Source: Phyto melanocephala
Taxonomy: Eukaryota > Arthropoda > Insecta > Diptera > Rhinophoridae
NCBI GenBank assembly: GCA_941918925.1
Contig: OW799235.1
Span: forward strand, 44,918,701-44,982,700
Direction of reading: 5' to 3'
DNA length: 64,000 nt
A model generated the notes under the pieces. The model was not told the DNA's origin. It made no database searches and saw nothing but the letters and a program-made list of their open reading frames with translations. This document shows, one piece after another, positions 33,501 through 42,339 of the stretch. The translations under genes were made by a program, and so were the position numbers. Numbering within the stretch: position 1 is the stretch's first letter; each line of letters starts with the position of its first letter.

Positions 33501-33753
33501 TTACTCTAGCGTTATTTGGCAAATTAAATTCTTCCGGTGCTATTGTACATACTTCATAATTTATTATATCCTTATTAGTGATTGTGCTAAATAATATCGG
33601 GTTTTTCAATTTTTCCTTTGGAAAATCTTTTATTTCACTATTAATTAAACTAAAACTAGCTCCTGTATCTATTAGTGCACTATAAATTTTATTATTAATA
33701 TTCAATTTTATTTTGGGTAGCCATTCCGAGGACCCTTCATAAGAAAAACGCAA
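30538..33753 (-). CDS. pol: Errantivirus Pol polyprotein, unit 2
   Basis: Intact frame of about 1,071 codons with all protease, RT (YLDD), RNase H and integrase (D, D, E) landmarks. Differences from unit 1 include Asn for His at about 154, Glu for Ala near 383 and Ser for Asn after RNase H. Entry by frameshift from gag is likely because the frame has no ATG at its start. Confidence 0.9.
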   Translation of the reverse strand: MRFSYEGSSEWLPKIKLNINNKIYSALIDTGASFSLINSEIKDFPKEKLKNPILFSTITNKDIINYEVCTIAPEEFNLPNNARVRWKAAPLTGRKYEFIVGIDILTFLNAHINVEDGRIILNQKESKFLNNPDNFGQIYALEATNFDLDRLKLDNLNKEEYTEVRKILNRFSKLFFKEGDKLTSTMNIHHEIRTTTDEQINSKLYRYPPQHETEVRRQVKEMEEQGIIRKSCSRYASPLMIVPEKIDNSGERKYRLVVDYRKLNEITIDDKFPLPNIDSILDKLGRAQYFTTIDLAKGYHQILIRKKDREKTAFVTPHGLYEFMRMPFGLKNAPATFQRLMNETLREFINKTCVVYLDDILIFSTSLKEHVKAITDIFKVLEAENLKIQIDKCNFMRKETEFLGHILTKEGLKPNPNKIKVIQELEIPKTAKQIKSFLGLTGYYRKFVKDYAKVAQPMTKYLKKGAKINTKDPTYIEAFEKLKLLISSHPILRYPNFEKQFTLTTDASNYAIGAVLSQEGHPVCFVSRTLNNHEKNYSATDKEFLAIVWSVNYLRPYVYGRHFKILTDHQPIKFLHSKYRGKDMSPRHQRWLLKLGEYDYEIEYIKGKENRVADFLSRLENEKDEDNWKDTESNLNSIHNIEEDNISMITIHSADENLLDHFFIKEEIVNKYKTQIILTNNKIEEFKELHGKRIIFIAEGDFGQMGEIFRRYITKGKVGIYSELSDQSYNIVQEKLMELFLNDEQINFIKCTMRAQDIETEVEAVRQISLYHVRESLHSGILETYNKIKYKIYFPKLLELIQIIINQCEICQQVKYDRNPIKNKFHNTETPSDKNQIIHIDTYIIKRFYFLTTIDKFSKLATAYSLPDRNQLTLIEKLEEHISKYGKPTKIIADNEFNTLRIKEFLTEQGIELHITKPNSHTGNADIERLHNTIAEKFRVLYQVNKGLSIQQIIQRSIRNYNDRYHSGIKSSPNDVQDGRVDLEKIKNNLEEGKRKNIDKLNLKREEYREIRQEGFVKNYKAVRHKEQPKYRKLKLENIHSCNIKRPLTFSDVDNINDTNMVSTDHGPNDN

Positions 33754-34151
33754 TTATTTACTTCTTCTCTCATATTATTATTCGCGGGAATTCCCTCCTG
33801 GCTTTGCCTACCCGAGATTAAGCGATTTTGGCCAATCTGCGGATTAGGGTGTCCTGCCAATTGAGGTCTATTCATATTCAAATCAATATTATCGATTTCC
33901 ATAGGTTCGACCGGACCCTGCCTATACTGGTTTTGGCGATATTGGCCTGAATCCCGTCTAGGGTTCTCTGTCTGTGGTCTATGGAAATTTCCTGAATTCG
34001 TAAATTTATTAAAATTATTTGGGCCTTTAAAGCGTCCTGAATTAAAAGACTGATAATTATTATTGTATCTGTTTCTATCGTTATTATTATTGTTATTATA
34101 GTTAGTATTGAAATTGCCTTGTACTCTATTCAGATTTCTATTATAATTCAT
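33708..34151 (-). pseudogene. gag: Errantivirus gag 3' part, unit 2
   Basis: Identical in protein sequence to the unit 1 piece: 147 codons, Asn/Arg-rich, overlapping pol by 46 bp. It is separated from the N-terminal gag frame by the same doubled aggtcgaatc. Confidence 0.75.
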
Positions 34152-34201
34152 GTTTACATTGTTAAATTTATTAGTTTTAAATTTTCTGTATTCAGGTCGA
34201 A

Positions 34202-34966
34202 TCAGGTCGAATCAAATCTTCTTTTTGTTAATAATTTTAATATATCATTTATATTTCTTTCTTCATATATCTTTTCAAATAATGTACCTTGTGTCATTTC
34301 TTTAATAGTGTTAACTGACAAACTGTCTATGTTTGATAAATAAATATAATGGTCATCTTTATAATAAATTATTAGTTCGTCCGATTTGTATTTTATGTTT
34401 TGGATTTCAATAATTAACTCACTTACATTATTTACTTTTAAGTTGGCGATCATCTTGTACAGCTGGTGTGGCTCCACGCTGGGACGATATCTTAGCTTTA
34501 GGGTTTCTTTTATCAGCTCCCAGTTGTCTGGCGTGGGGATGTTTATTACTACATCCTTGGCTTGTCCTTGTATTATTTTATAAAATATTGTTCTAACTGC
34601 TTCCTTTCGTATGTTTTCATCTGGTATAGTTGACAATAGATATTCTGTACTACTGAAGAAACTGTTGATTGTTACCTCTCCCGTTCCGGTGAATGTGGGT
34701 AAGTGATTCACTGTTTTTAAAATATTTTCCCTGTAGCTGTTATCTTGGTTTTGTACTGCATGTTGCGCTTGTTGTTGTTGCTGCAAATTCAATTGTTGCA
34801 GTTCCAGATACGCCGTCCTTAGCCGCTCTAACTGTTGGTCTTTTCTAACCAATTCCTCCGCTAGGCTGATCTGATTTTGAGCCTGTTCCTCCATTAGTCT
34901 GTGTTGGTCAAAAGTTTTTTGTCTTTTAGAAAGATTCAACCAAGGATTGTGGTATCCAATTGGCAT
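34202..34966 (-). pseudogene. gag: Errantivirus gag 5' part, unit 2
   Basis: 254 codons from ATG at 34966. It differs from unit 1 by Tyr for Asn in HYIxLSN. It ends at the same TGA, so the frameshift existed before the two units became tandem, or was spread by conversion. Confidence 0.8.
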
Positions 34967-35038
34967 TAATGTTCACTACACAATTTTATAGCGGTGTTAA
35001 TTTCTATAGTGGTGTAAAAAAAATTTTTTTTCTTTTTT

Positions 35039-35050
35039 TTCACTGCACTA

Positions 35051-35081
<31 letters not shown>

Positions 35082-35236
35082 GTGGCGTTCAATGTTTTTT
35101 AAATTGTTCACTGCACTATTTTTATTTTTATAGTGGCGTTCAATGTTTTTTAAATTGTTCACTGCACTATTTTTATTTTTATAGTGGTGTTCAATGTTTT
35201 TTAAATTGTTCACTGCACTATTTTTATTTTTATTTT
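35039..35236 (-). repeat. 51-bp tandem repeats in errantivirus leader, unit 2
   Basis: Same repeat as at 28370-28565, with a T-run longer by a few bases. It shows the repeats belong to the element and not to its host site. Confidence 0.8.
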
Positions 35237-35272
35237 AGGTTTGTTTCACTGGATCCTTTTTATAACGAGAAA

Positions 35273-35292
35273 GGATCCTACCGACTGCGCCA
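35273..35292 (-). other. Errantivirus primer binding site, unit 2
   Basis: TGGCGCAGTCGGTAGGATCC on the minus strand at the end of the right LTR. It is followed by a short GGATCC-bounded palindrome. Confidence 0.85.
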
Positions 35293-35889
35293 TTTAAATA
35301 ACCGGATTCGATTTTAATTAAAAATAAAAAAACCGTTTATTCTTTTCTGTTACGACAAAAATTATCTTTATTTAAAAACACTTGACTTAAACACTTCATG
35401 GGGAAACTAAGACTGACTCTTACAATTCTATTTTTCTTGTTTATACTGTTATTATTTTTATTATCCATTGTATTAGCATAATTTTGATTGGTTAAAATTA
35501 TTAAAGTTAATAAATTGCCAACTTGCAGTTTATTGATTTGTAATTCTCTGTTTAATTTATTTGTCGAAAACAATTCTTACGAAAAATGTCTGGAATTAAA
35601 TGAACTCTTATTGGAGCGGAAGCGCATTATTGTTAAATTTGCTGATACAATAGATTTACATATAATTTATTAAACAAATTATTATTTTAATTTTGGCTGT
35701 TGCAATTCTTGGAATTGCGACCGAAAAATAGGTCTGATTTATAAATTTTGTTTTAATTTCTTTAAACAAACAGGAAATGAGTTTTACATTACTTTTCATT
35801 ACTTATTTATATTTTGTATTTTATTTAAAAAATCATCTATAGGGTCATTTCGTATATATGTGTGTATAGAGGGATTTGTATATGTAACT
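35292..35889 (-). repeat. Errantivirus LTR, right (5' LTR of unit 2)
   Basis: 598 bp, from AGTTAC at 35889 to AAAT at 35292, flanked by CGCG at 35890-35893. It has the 33-bp segment missing from the middle LTR. Confidence 0.85.
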
Positions 35890-36211
35890 CGCGTGCATAC
35901 GTATCAACGTATCATACGCTCTGACACAGGAGATCGCAAAATTACTATCTAAGCCGCAAATATGTAAGGTGAGAAATCTCGAAATTACTAGAGAAAAAGG
36001 CGGAGATATAGTCACCGAAATTAAAAATGCAGTTATACAGGCGTTAGAGGAAAAGCAAGGCAAAGCCAGAGCCAAATGCTATAATTGTGGTAAAAGTGGA
36101 CATTTTCAACGAAATTGCAAAGCACCAAGGAAGCGGGCTAGATCTGTTTCGCCAACTGGAAACAGCAAACGGGCAAACACGAAATCATCAAATGAGTCAC
36201 CGTTAAACTAA
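35890..36211 (+). pseudogene. Element A gag, unit 3, right part
   Basis: Starts with the duplicated CGCG and continues the capsid end (INVSYALTQEIAKLL), then the CCHC knuckle and basic tail to TAA at 36209-36211. The frame is as in units 1 and 2. Confidence 0.85.
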
Positions 36212-36279
36212 AACGAGCTAGCAATACGGGGCAAGAGCTAGCTCCAATAACCGAGGGCCCCACAATCTCCATATCAGTT

Positions 36280-39200
36280 ATGCAGCAGAAAAAAAGCAAC
36301 CTTACTGCTTGTGGGTATATTAATGGTCGAAGGCATATTTTTACCATAGACACAGGAGCATCGCAGTCTATTATCAGGCCCGATTTAGTAAAGAAAACAA
36401 TCGAACCGTTATGTGGCGTAAGTCTGCGAACAGCTACTGGGGAGCCTGCTACTGTTTATGGTAAAATAATCGTAAGTAACTATTGCCAACATAAGTGTCA
36501 ATCATGTATTCATCGTTGCCGACATTGTGGACGAAGTAATCATCGGTGCAGATTTTATGATTAATCATGGCATTAATCTGCACATGGGGCAGAAGATAAT
36601 GATTTGGTGGAATGTTGAAATACCCCTAGATGTTGGATATGAAAATAAGGTGCATGTAAGAAAACTAGTTGCTACAGAATATGAGAAAATACCACCACAG
36701 CCACACAGGGCGCGTATAGAGGGAGATTGTGTGGACAACCGGTTGTGTGTGGTAGAACAAACAGATATAAAAAGTGACTTAATAAAAGCAAAAGCCCTTG
36801 TCAAAACCAGCAATGCCGGAAGAGTCCCTGTAAGAGTGCTTAACCTTTCCGCCTCTGAAAAAGTCGTCAAGCCAAAATTCGAATTAGGTCAATGTGCTAA
36901 AGCTGAGGCAATAATTAACTGCGAAATGAAATCGTCTCCTGTCAGTATGTCAAACAAAGAGCAGGAGATGCTAGCAGAATACGTAGAGAAGTGGGTTAAA
37001 GGATTATCGCCGTCCGATAGGAATAAAGCAAAACAGCTACTCAGAAAACATGCATCCATCTTCGCTCTGAAAGGTCAACATCAAGGTAGGACATCACTTG
37101 TGAAACATCAGATAAATACCGGCGATGCAAGGCCTATAAAACAAGCTCCTAGAAGTATTCCTCTAGCGAAACGTAATGAAGTCAAAGAGCTTGTCAATGA
37201 AATGGAGCAGAGTGGAGTAATAGAACCTTCTTCAAGTCCTTGGAGCTCACCGGTAGTTTTGGTTAAAAAGAAAGATGGCAGCACAAGATTTTGCGTCGAC
37301 TATAGGAAACTGAATGACGTCACTAAGAAGGACAGTTATCCACTACCAAGGATAGATGACACTCTGGACACGCTAGCTGGAACAAAATGGTTCTCTACAT
37401 TAGACCTGCAAAGTGGTTATTGGCAAGTAGAAATATCTGATAGAGATAAGGAGAAAACAGCTTTTAGTGCAAGTGACGGGCTATGGCAATTTAACGTGAT
37501 GCCATTTGGACTATGTAACGCTCCAGCCACATTCGAGCGATTAATGGAACACGTATTAAGGGAACTTCATTGGAAGACATGCCTGGTGTATCTTGATGAC
37601 ATAATTGTCATGGGTAAAAGTTTTGACGATCACCTGAAAAATCTAGAATAAGTTCTTAAACGAATATATGTGGCTGGACTTAAACTAAGCGCAAAGAAAT
37701 GTGCACTGTTCCAGAAAGAGGTTTTATACTTGGGGCATCGAGTCGCAGAGGATGGTATATCAACTGACAAAGATAAAGTTCAAGCTGTGAAGGACTGGCC
37801 TCGCCCGAAAAATCTGCATAAGTTACGTAGTTTTCTAGGCCTCTGTACCTACTACAGGCGACTTGTGCCGAATTTTGCGCGTCTCTCTGCAAGTCTACAT
37901 GAGCTCACCAAGAAGTCACGACCATTCCTGTGGGCTGAAGCACAATAAAAAGCATTCCAGAAGCTGAAGGAGTTGTTATACATAGCACCAGTTTTGACAT
38001 ATCCTATCGCTGGAGAGAAATTTGTATTGGATAGCGATGCGAGTGGCTACGGGATAGGTGGTGTTCTTTCGCAGGTTGTCAACGGAACAGAAAGAGTCAT
38101 AGGCTACTACAGTCGGATACTCTCGAAGCCTGAAATAAGTTATTGTGTAACACGACGAGAGCTTCTGGCAGTTGTAGAGCATGTAAAGCATTACCACAAA
38201 TATTTGTATGGACAACACTTCGAACTAAGAACCGATCACTCTGCATTCAGATGGTTGCTACAATTTAAACAACCGGAAGGACAGCTAGCCCGTTGGATTT
38301 AATGTCCCTAGAACTACGATTTCAGTATTGAGCACAGAAAGGACACCAAACATGGAAATACAGATGCACTCTCCGGAAGACCGTGCAGATTAGAATGCAA
38401 ACATTGTGCAAAATCTGAAGGAAAAGAATGTGTCGTTGACGTTCGACTTACACATATAGAGACAAGTGAACTGGTCAGCGGCGCAAAGAGATGATCCCAT
38501 ACTGGCAAAAATTATGTCAGCAAAGGAGGAAGATAAAAGGCCAACCCGTAACCAAATATCAGCGGAAAGTCCACTGATGAAATTATACTGGGCGCTATGG
38601 AATAGTTTGCAGCTTATTAACGGATGCTTTTATCGCAACTGGAAAAGTACTGATGGAAAATCGACAACAAATCTGATTGTGGTGCCATCCTCTAAAGTCA
38701 AAGAGGTATTGAAGGAGTTTCATAATGGTTCAAGCGGTGGTCATCTTGGTGTAACGAAAACCATAGAAAAGGTAAAGCAACATTTCTATTGGGTTGGATG
38801 CCAACAATCTGTAGCTGATTGGATAGCTAATTGCGCACAATGTATCGCAGCCAAGGGCCCAGTAAGAAGGAGTCGAGGAGCGCTGCGGCAGTACAATTCA
38901 GGTGCTTCCGCTTGAGCTACATTCTGATCAGGGAAGAAATTTTGAATCTGCGATATTCCAGGAAATGTGCAAACTATACGGTATCCAAAAACGAGGACTA
39001 CGCCACTGCATCCACAATCTGACGGCATGGTCGAGAGATTTAACAGCACGTTGGAGGAACACTTAAGAAAAGTGGTCAGTGCACACCAAAGGGACTGGGA
39101 CGAGCACATAAAAAAATTTCTGTTGGCATACAGGTTAGCCGTTCATGACTCTACCTCCCGAACACCTGCAAAAATTATGTTTGGAACCGAGCTGAAACTG

Positions 39201-39605
39201 TCAGGTGATCTAGAATTCGGTATTAATCCCTCGATAATAGATGAGCACAAAGAAGACACTTAAAGGGGACAAAAAGATCTCGACGAAATTCATGAATTCG
39301 TTCGTGGCCGAACAAAAATGACCAGCGACAAGATGAAGGCCAGATATGACCGAGCAGCAAATTCTGAAGGTTTTAATAAGGGTCAGCTAGTTCTACTATA
39401 TAATCCACAACGGAAAAAAGGACTGTCTCCTAAATTGCAAACTCATTGGGATGGGCCGTATAAGGTGATAAAAAGAATAAATGATGTCGTGTATAGAATA
39501 CAGAAGTACAATAGCCCAAGATCAAAGATGAAAGTGGTTCATCTCGAGCGCCTCGCTAAGTACGGAAAAAGTGAATTTGTGCCTATTCGGGACGAACAGG
39601 CTTAA
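36280..39605 (+). pseudogene. Element A pol, unit 3 (most complete 3' end)
   Basis: Protease is at 36280-36564. RT is at 36527-37948 with YLDDIIV, but with an extra TAA at 37649-37651. RNase H is at 37973-38302. Integrase pieces are at 38466-38915, 38967-39263 and 39318-39605. It keeps the normal Gly in KKKDGSTRF where units 1 and 2 have Val, and it retains the pol C-terminus (RLAKYGKSEFVPIR) lost in the other two units. It shares the RT-end TAA and the integrase core deletion with them, so those defects are older than the array. Confidence 0.85.
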
Positions 39606-39616
39606 GCGGGCGGTAG

Positions 39617-40140
39617 TGTTACAGATTTATTTTTAAATAGCTTAATTTACATTATAATTTATTTTAGTTGTAGCAGTTAAAGTTACTGTAGTTGTATTTG
39701 TATTACTCTATTTTGCTGGTTTTTCGAACATGATGTTTGTTGTTATGTGTAGCATACTTTTAGGCACTTCTATTATTCGTACCTATTACTTAACGTCTTA
39801 ATTTAAATTTAACGGTTTTCGAATGTACTAGAATGTACATACGAGAACTTTGTCGAATGTTACCGAACACCACTATGTTACTATAAATAGCCGAACAACA
39901 CAGCTAACATGATCAGTATAACAAAAGAGCTTGTAAAGCGTGTATCAAAGTGAGTTTAATAATAAAAGTGTATAACCATAAGTGAAATAAGTAAAGTGCT
40001 ATAAAAACAATATCTGAGTGTATTTAAATAAATAAAGTGCTCTTAATTATAACTAATTTCAACTGTTTTTGATTGCAATAAAAGAACTCAAAGTATTTAA
40101 ACGAAATAAGCCAATGTTTATAAAAGGTATAAACGTAACA
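39617..40140 (+). repeat. Element A 3' LTR
   Basis: 524 bp, TGTTACAG to GTAACA, with TATAAATA at 39882. It has no TTAA insert and is the empty-site control for the inserts at 8128, 13990 and 19855. It is visibly diverged from the 5' LTR. Confidence 0.85.
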
Positions 40141-40150
40141 ATACATATAT

Positions 40151-40436
40151 TGTTACAGATTTATTTTTAAATAGCTTAACTTGCATTATAATTTATTTTA
40201 GTTGTAGTAGTTTAAGTTACTGTAGTTTTATTTGTATTAGTTTATTTCGAACATGATATGCGTTATTATGTGCATCATACTTTTAGGCACTTTTATTATT
40301 CCTGAAAATTACTTAACATTACGTCTTAATTTAAATGTAACGGTTTTCGAATGTACTAGAGTGTACATACAAGAACTTTGTCGAATGTTACCGAACACCA
40401 CTATGTTACTATAAATAGCCGAACAACGCAGCCACA
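40151..40436 (+). repeat. Truncated second LTR of element A family
   Basis: Ten bases after the 3' LTR another LTR starts TGTTACAG. It matches through the TATA region (ctataaatagccgaacaac) and stops at about 40436. It is closer to the 5' LTR in some positions (gtagtagtttaagttactg). Either a separate truncated insertion or the remains of a further array unit. Confidence 0.7.
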
Positions 40437-40985
40437 GACTATACAACCAGACTGGTAAACTTTGACGTTTCACAAATGCCCAATTCATATGTTCTTAACC
40501 CGATTATCGAAAGAGAAAGAAAATGTTGTGATATGAGGGCAAGTACATGTAAGTACAAACGGGTATACATTACCTCAAAAAAAAACCGAAATAAAAAAAA
40601 CAATGAAAGTATTTTGTTAGAAATGTGTAAAAATATTTTATTTTTAATATTTATGAATTAAAAATTTATTTAGATTTTAATATAAAAATAAAAATAAGAA
40701 ATTTGTTAGTGTTAAAGTGTGTGTAATATAAAATAAATGTGAATAAGTGTTATTTGTTTTTGTTTTGTGTGTTTTTATTTCATCTTCCTACAAAAGATAA
40801 AGGTGGTGATTAGATGCTGTTGAAATATCCAAATGCCAGGAGGAAAAGTCATCTAAGGATCCAAGGTAAGCTATAAAAATGAAAAAAATAACCAAAATAA
40901 TTTTAGCAAATTTATATTTTTTAGTGCTTACGAAAAAATTAACAATTTGTGTAAGGGTGTCTTAAAAATTAAACAAGTGGAAATT
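40437..40985. other. Non-coding interval
   Basis: AT-rich, no convincing ORF. A possible exon-like piece ends aaggatccaag|gtaagct near 40865, just before the ~174-bp repeats begin; this is weak. Confidence 0.3.
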
Positions 40986-41261
40986 GCAAAGCATACTGAC
41001 CTTTGCAAACTGGACCAACTGGACTGAATCTTCCGGAAATCAACGGTAAGTACCCTCAAGTGCCTGAAAATGTAAAAAAACTAACATTAACTAACTTGTA
41101 ATTTTTAAACTTTGTAATTTTCTTAAGGGTGATGTTTTGCTTACCTTTTCTTCAAAATTAGAAATGGTGCTGAGCTGCGGGAACTGGACCAACTGGACTA
41201 AATCTTCCGGGAATCAACGGTAAGTACCCTCAAGTGCCTGAAAATGTAAAAAAACTAACAT
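40986..41261. repeat. ~174-bp tandem repeat, left of BEL insertion
   Basis: Two partial units (cttccgg at 41030 and 41204) carry ctggaccaactggact, cttccgg(g/a)aatcaacggtaagtaccctc and gcctgaaaatgtaaaaaaactaacat. The array is broken at aacat by the BEL element and continues at 58506 on its far side. Confidence 0.8.
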
Positions 41262-41531
41262 TGTTTTCCTCAAAATATTTCAAGAAAATATAAAAAAATA
41301 AGAAACACGGATATTAGTTTTTATTATTATATAAAATCCGGGTTTTATTGTTTTTTCTTAAAAAACGGGGGTTTGTACGTACCATACAATTCGGGGTTTA
41401 CAAGAGTAATAACAATAAACAATAATAATAACAAAACAGAGGTTTATAATAGATACATACAAAATATCAATTTAACGAAACTAGTGTAAGACCGCCAAAC
41501 AATGGGTTCGTTCACACTATGCGCGTAAACA
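41262..41531 (-). repeat. BEL 3' LTR
   Basis: 270 bp. It matches 58119-58505 after removal of the R-derived insert there, with several substitutions, so the element is not young. The polypurine tract is at about 41532-41544. Confidence 0.8.
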
Positions 41532-41726
41532 TCCCGCCCCCCTTGCAGTAATGCAACAAAGAGAGCTAAAGACAACGCGAGTAATAGTAAAAAATCATAG
41601 AAAAAAAGTAAACATTTTTAGAGTACAATTCATTATTAAAAAAAAATTCAGTTAACAATTCAAAAAATTCAATGTAAACAAGTAAAAATAATACTAGATA
41701 GAAATATATATAAAAAAATACAAAAT

Positions 41727-42290
41727 TTAAGAGATAAGCCCGTTCATAACGTTAATAACTATGGTAGTTGGGGTCTGAGTTGTGCCTGGGAAAGCTGTAG
41801 GTGGTGCCGTGGGTTGACGGTGTTGTTGCCGCTTTTGTGAACAGCAATTGTGTGGGCAATTTGCGATCTGGGCGTTGCGTCGCTTATTCCTATTACGGCG
41901 GGCCTTCTTCGACGGTTTTAACGCTTGAGAAGCACTGCTATCTCGGGTACGAGGCGGTTTTGGCATATCACGCTTATGAGCCTTTCTATTTCGGTGGAGG
42001 AGAGTGTGGTGCTCTGGCTTGCATTCAATGCACCTCTCACGACTCGTGCATTTATCCCGCATATGTGAGTGAGCCAAACAGTAGAAGCAGTATTTGTGCT
42101 TCACAACGGTTTCCCAACGTTCCTTCACCGACATTTTACGGAACTTTAAGCACTTTCGTAGTGCGTGCTCGTCCCTACATAGCCGGCAATCACGAAGGTT
42201 CTCGTCGCGCGGGGTTTTTGGGAAAGTGACAGATTCAGGACCTTCAACTGGTTTACGGTGAACCTCTAATCGACGTGAAACACTTGACAT
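41727..42290 (-). CDS. BEL extra 3' ORF with zinc knuckles
   Basis: 187 codons from ATG at 42290; an upstream in-frame start at 42356 is possible but hydrophobic and less likely. Residues about 35-100 hold a Cys/His array: CRLC-x4-H-x4-C, then CFYC-x4-H-x4-C, then CIEC-x3-HH. This is the zinc-knuckle arrangement normally at the C-terminus of BEL/Pao Gag. Then comes a very basic tail (KKARRNRNKRR) and a Pro/Thr-rich end. The gag frame of this element (45891-46910) has no knuckles. So the nucleic-acid-binding part seems to be encoded separately, downstream of pol. This ORF is intact although pol is full of stops. Confidence 0.7.
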   Translation of the reverse strand: MSSVSRRLEVHRKPVEGPESVTFPKTPRDENLRDCRLCRDEHALRKCLKFRKMSVKERWETVVKHKYCFYCLAHSHMRDKCTSRERCIECKPEHHTLLHRNRKAHKRDMPKPPRTRDSSASQALKPSKKARRNRNKRRNAQIANCPHNCCSQKRQQHRQPTAPPTAFPGTTQTPTTIVINVMNGLIS

Positions 42291-42339
42291 ATTGCTAAAC
42301 GGGAGGAAATAGAAAAAAAGGTGAAAAACAAAAAATGAA

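Larger units (their letters stand above)
21918..35889 (-). mobile_element. Tandem errantivirus array (LTR-internal-LTR-internal-LTR)
   Basis: Two genomes on the minus strand share a middle LTR, with ORFs spaced 6,669 bp apart. The flanking target duplication is CGCG (21914-21917 and 35890-35893), inside the pyrimidine/purine run cacgcgtgcat of element A gag. LTRs begin AGTTAC and end AAAT. A 4-bp duplication at alternating pyrimidine/purine sites is typical of insect errantiviruses, and CGCG is, as I recall, the one used by ZAM-type members. The element has gag, pol and env. The units differ at only a handful of residues. Confidence 0.9.
7626..40140 (+). mobile_element. Tandem array of three element A units (Ty3/gypsy), split by an errantivirus array
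   Basis: Order: full LTR 7626-9607, internal 1, partial LTR, internal 2, partial LTR, internal 3 (split), full LTR 39617-40140. Corresponding ORFs recur at exactly 5,865-bp spacing (gag ATG at 9650, 15515, 21380). Units 1 and 2 and the left part of unit 3 are nearly identical; the part of unit 3 right of the errantivirus differs at more positions. No clean target duplication is visible: acatat precedes the left LTR and atacatatat follows the right one. The foreign segment is 21918-35889. Confidence 0.9.

Noticed and set aside
7626..40140. Assembly artefact as the sole explanation of the tandem arrays
   Set aside because: Units carry distinct substitutions, one LTR has a private 33-bp deletion, and outer LTRs and target duplications are in the right places. 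An artefact would more likely give identical copies. It cannot be fully excluded from sequence alone.
41801..42229. 142-codon plus-strand ORF
   Set aside because: Antisense shadow of the BEL zinc-knuckle ORF, which has clear motifs in the other strand.
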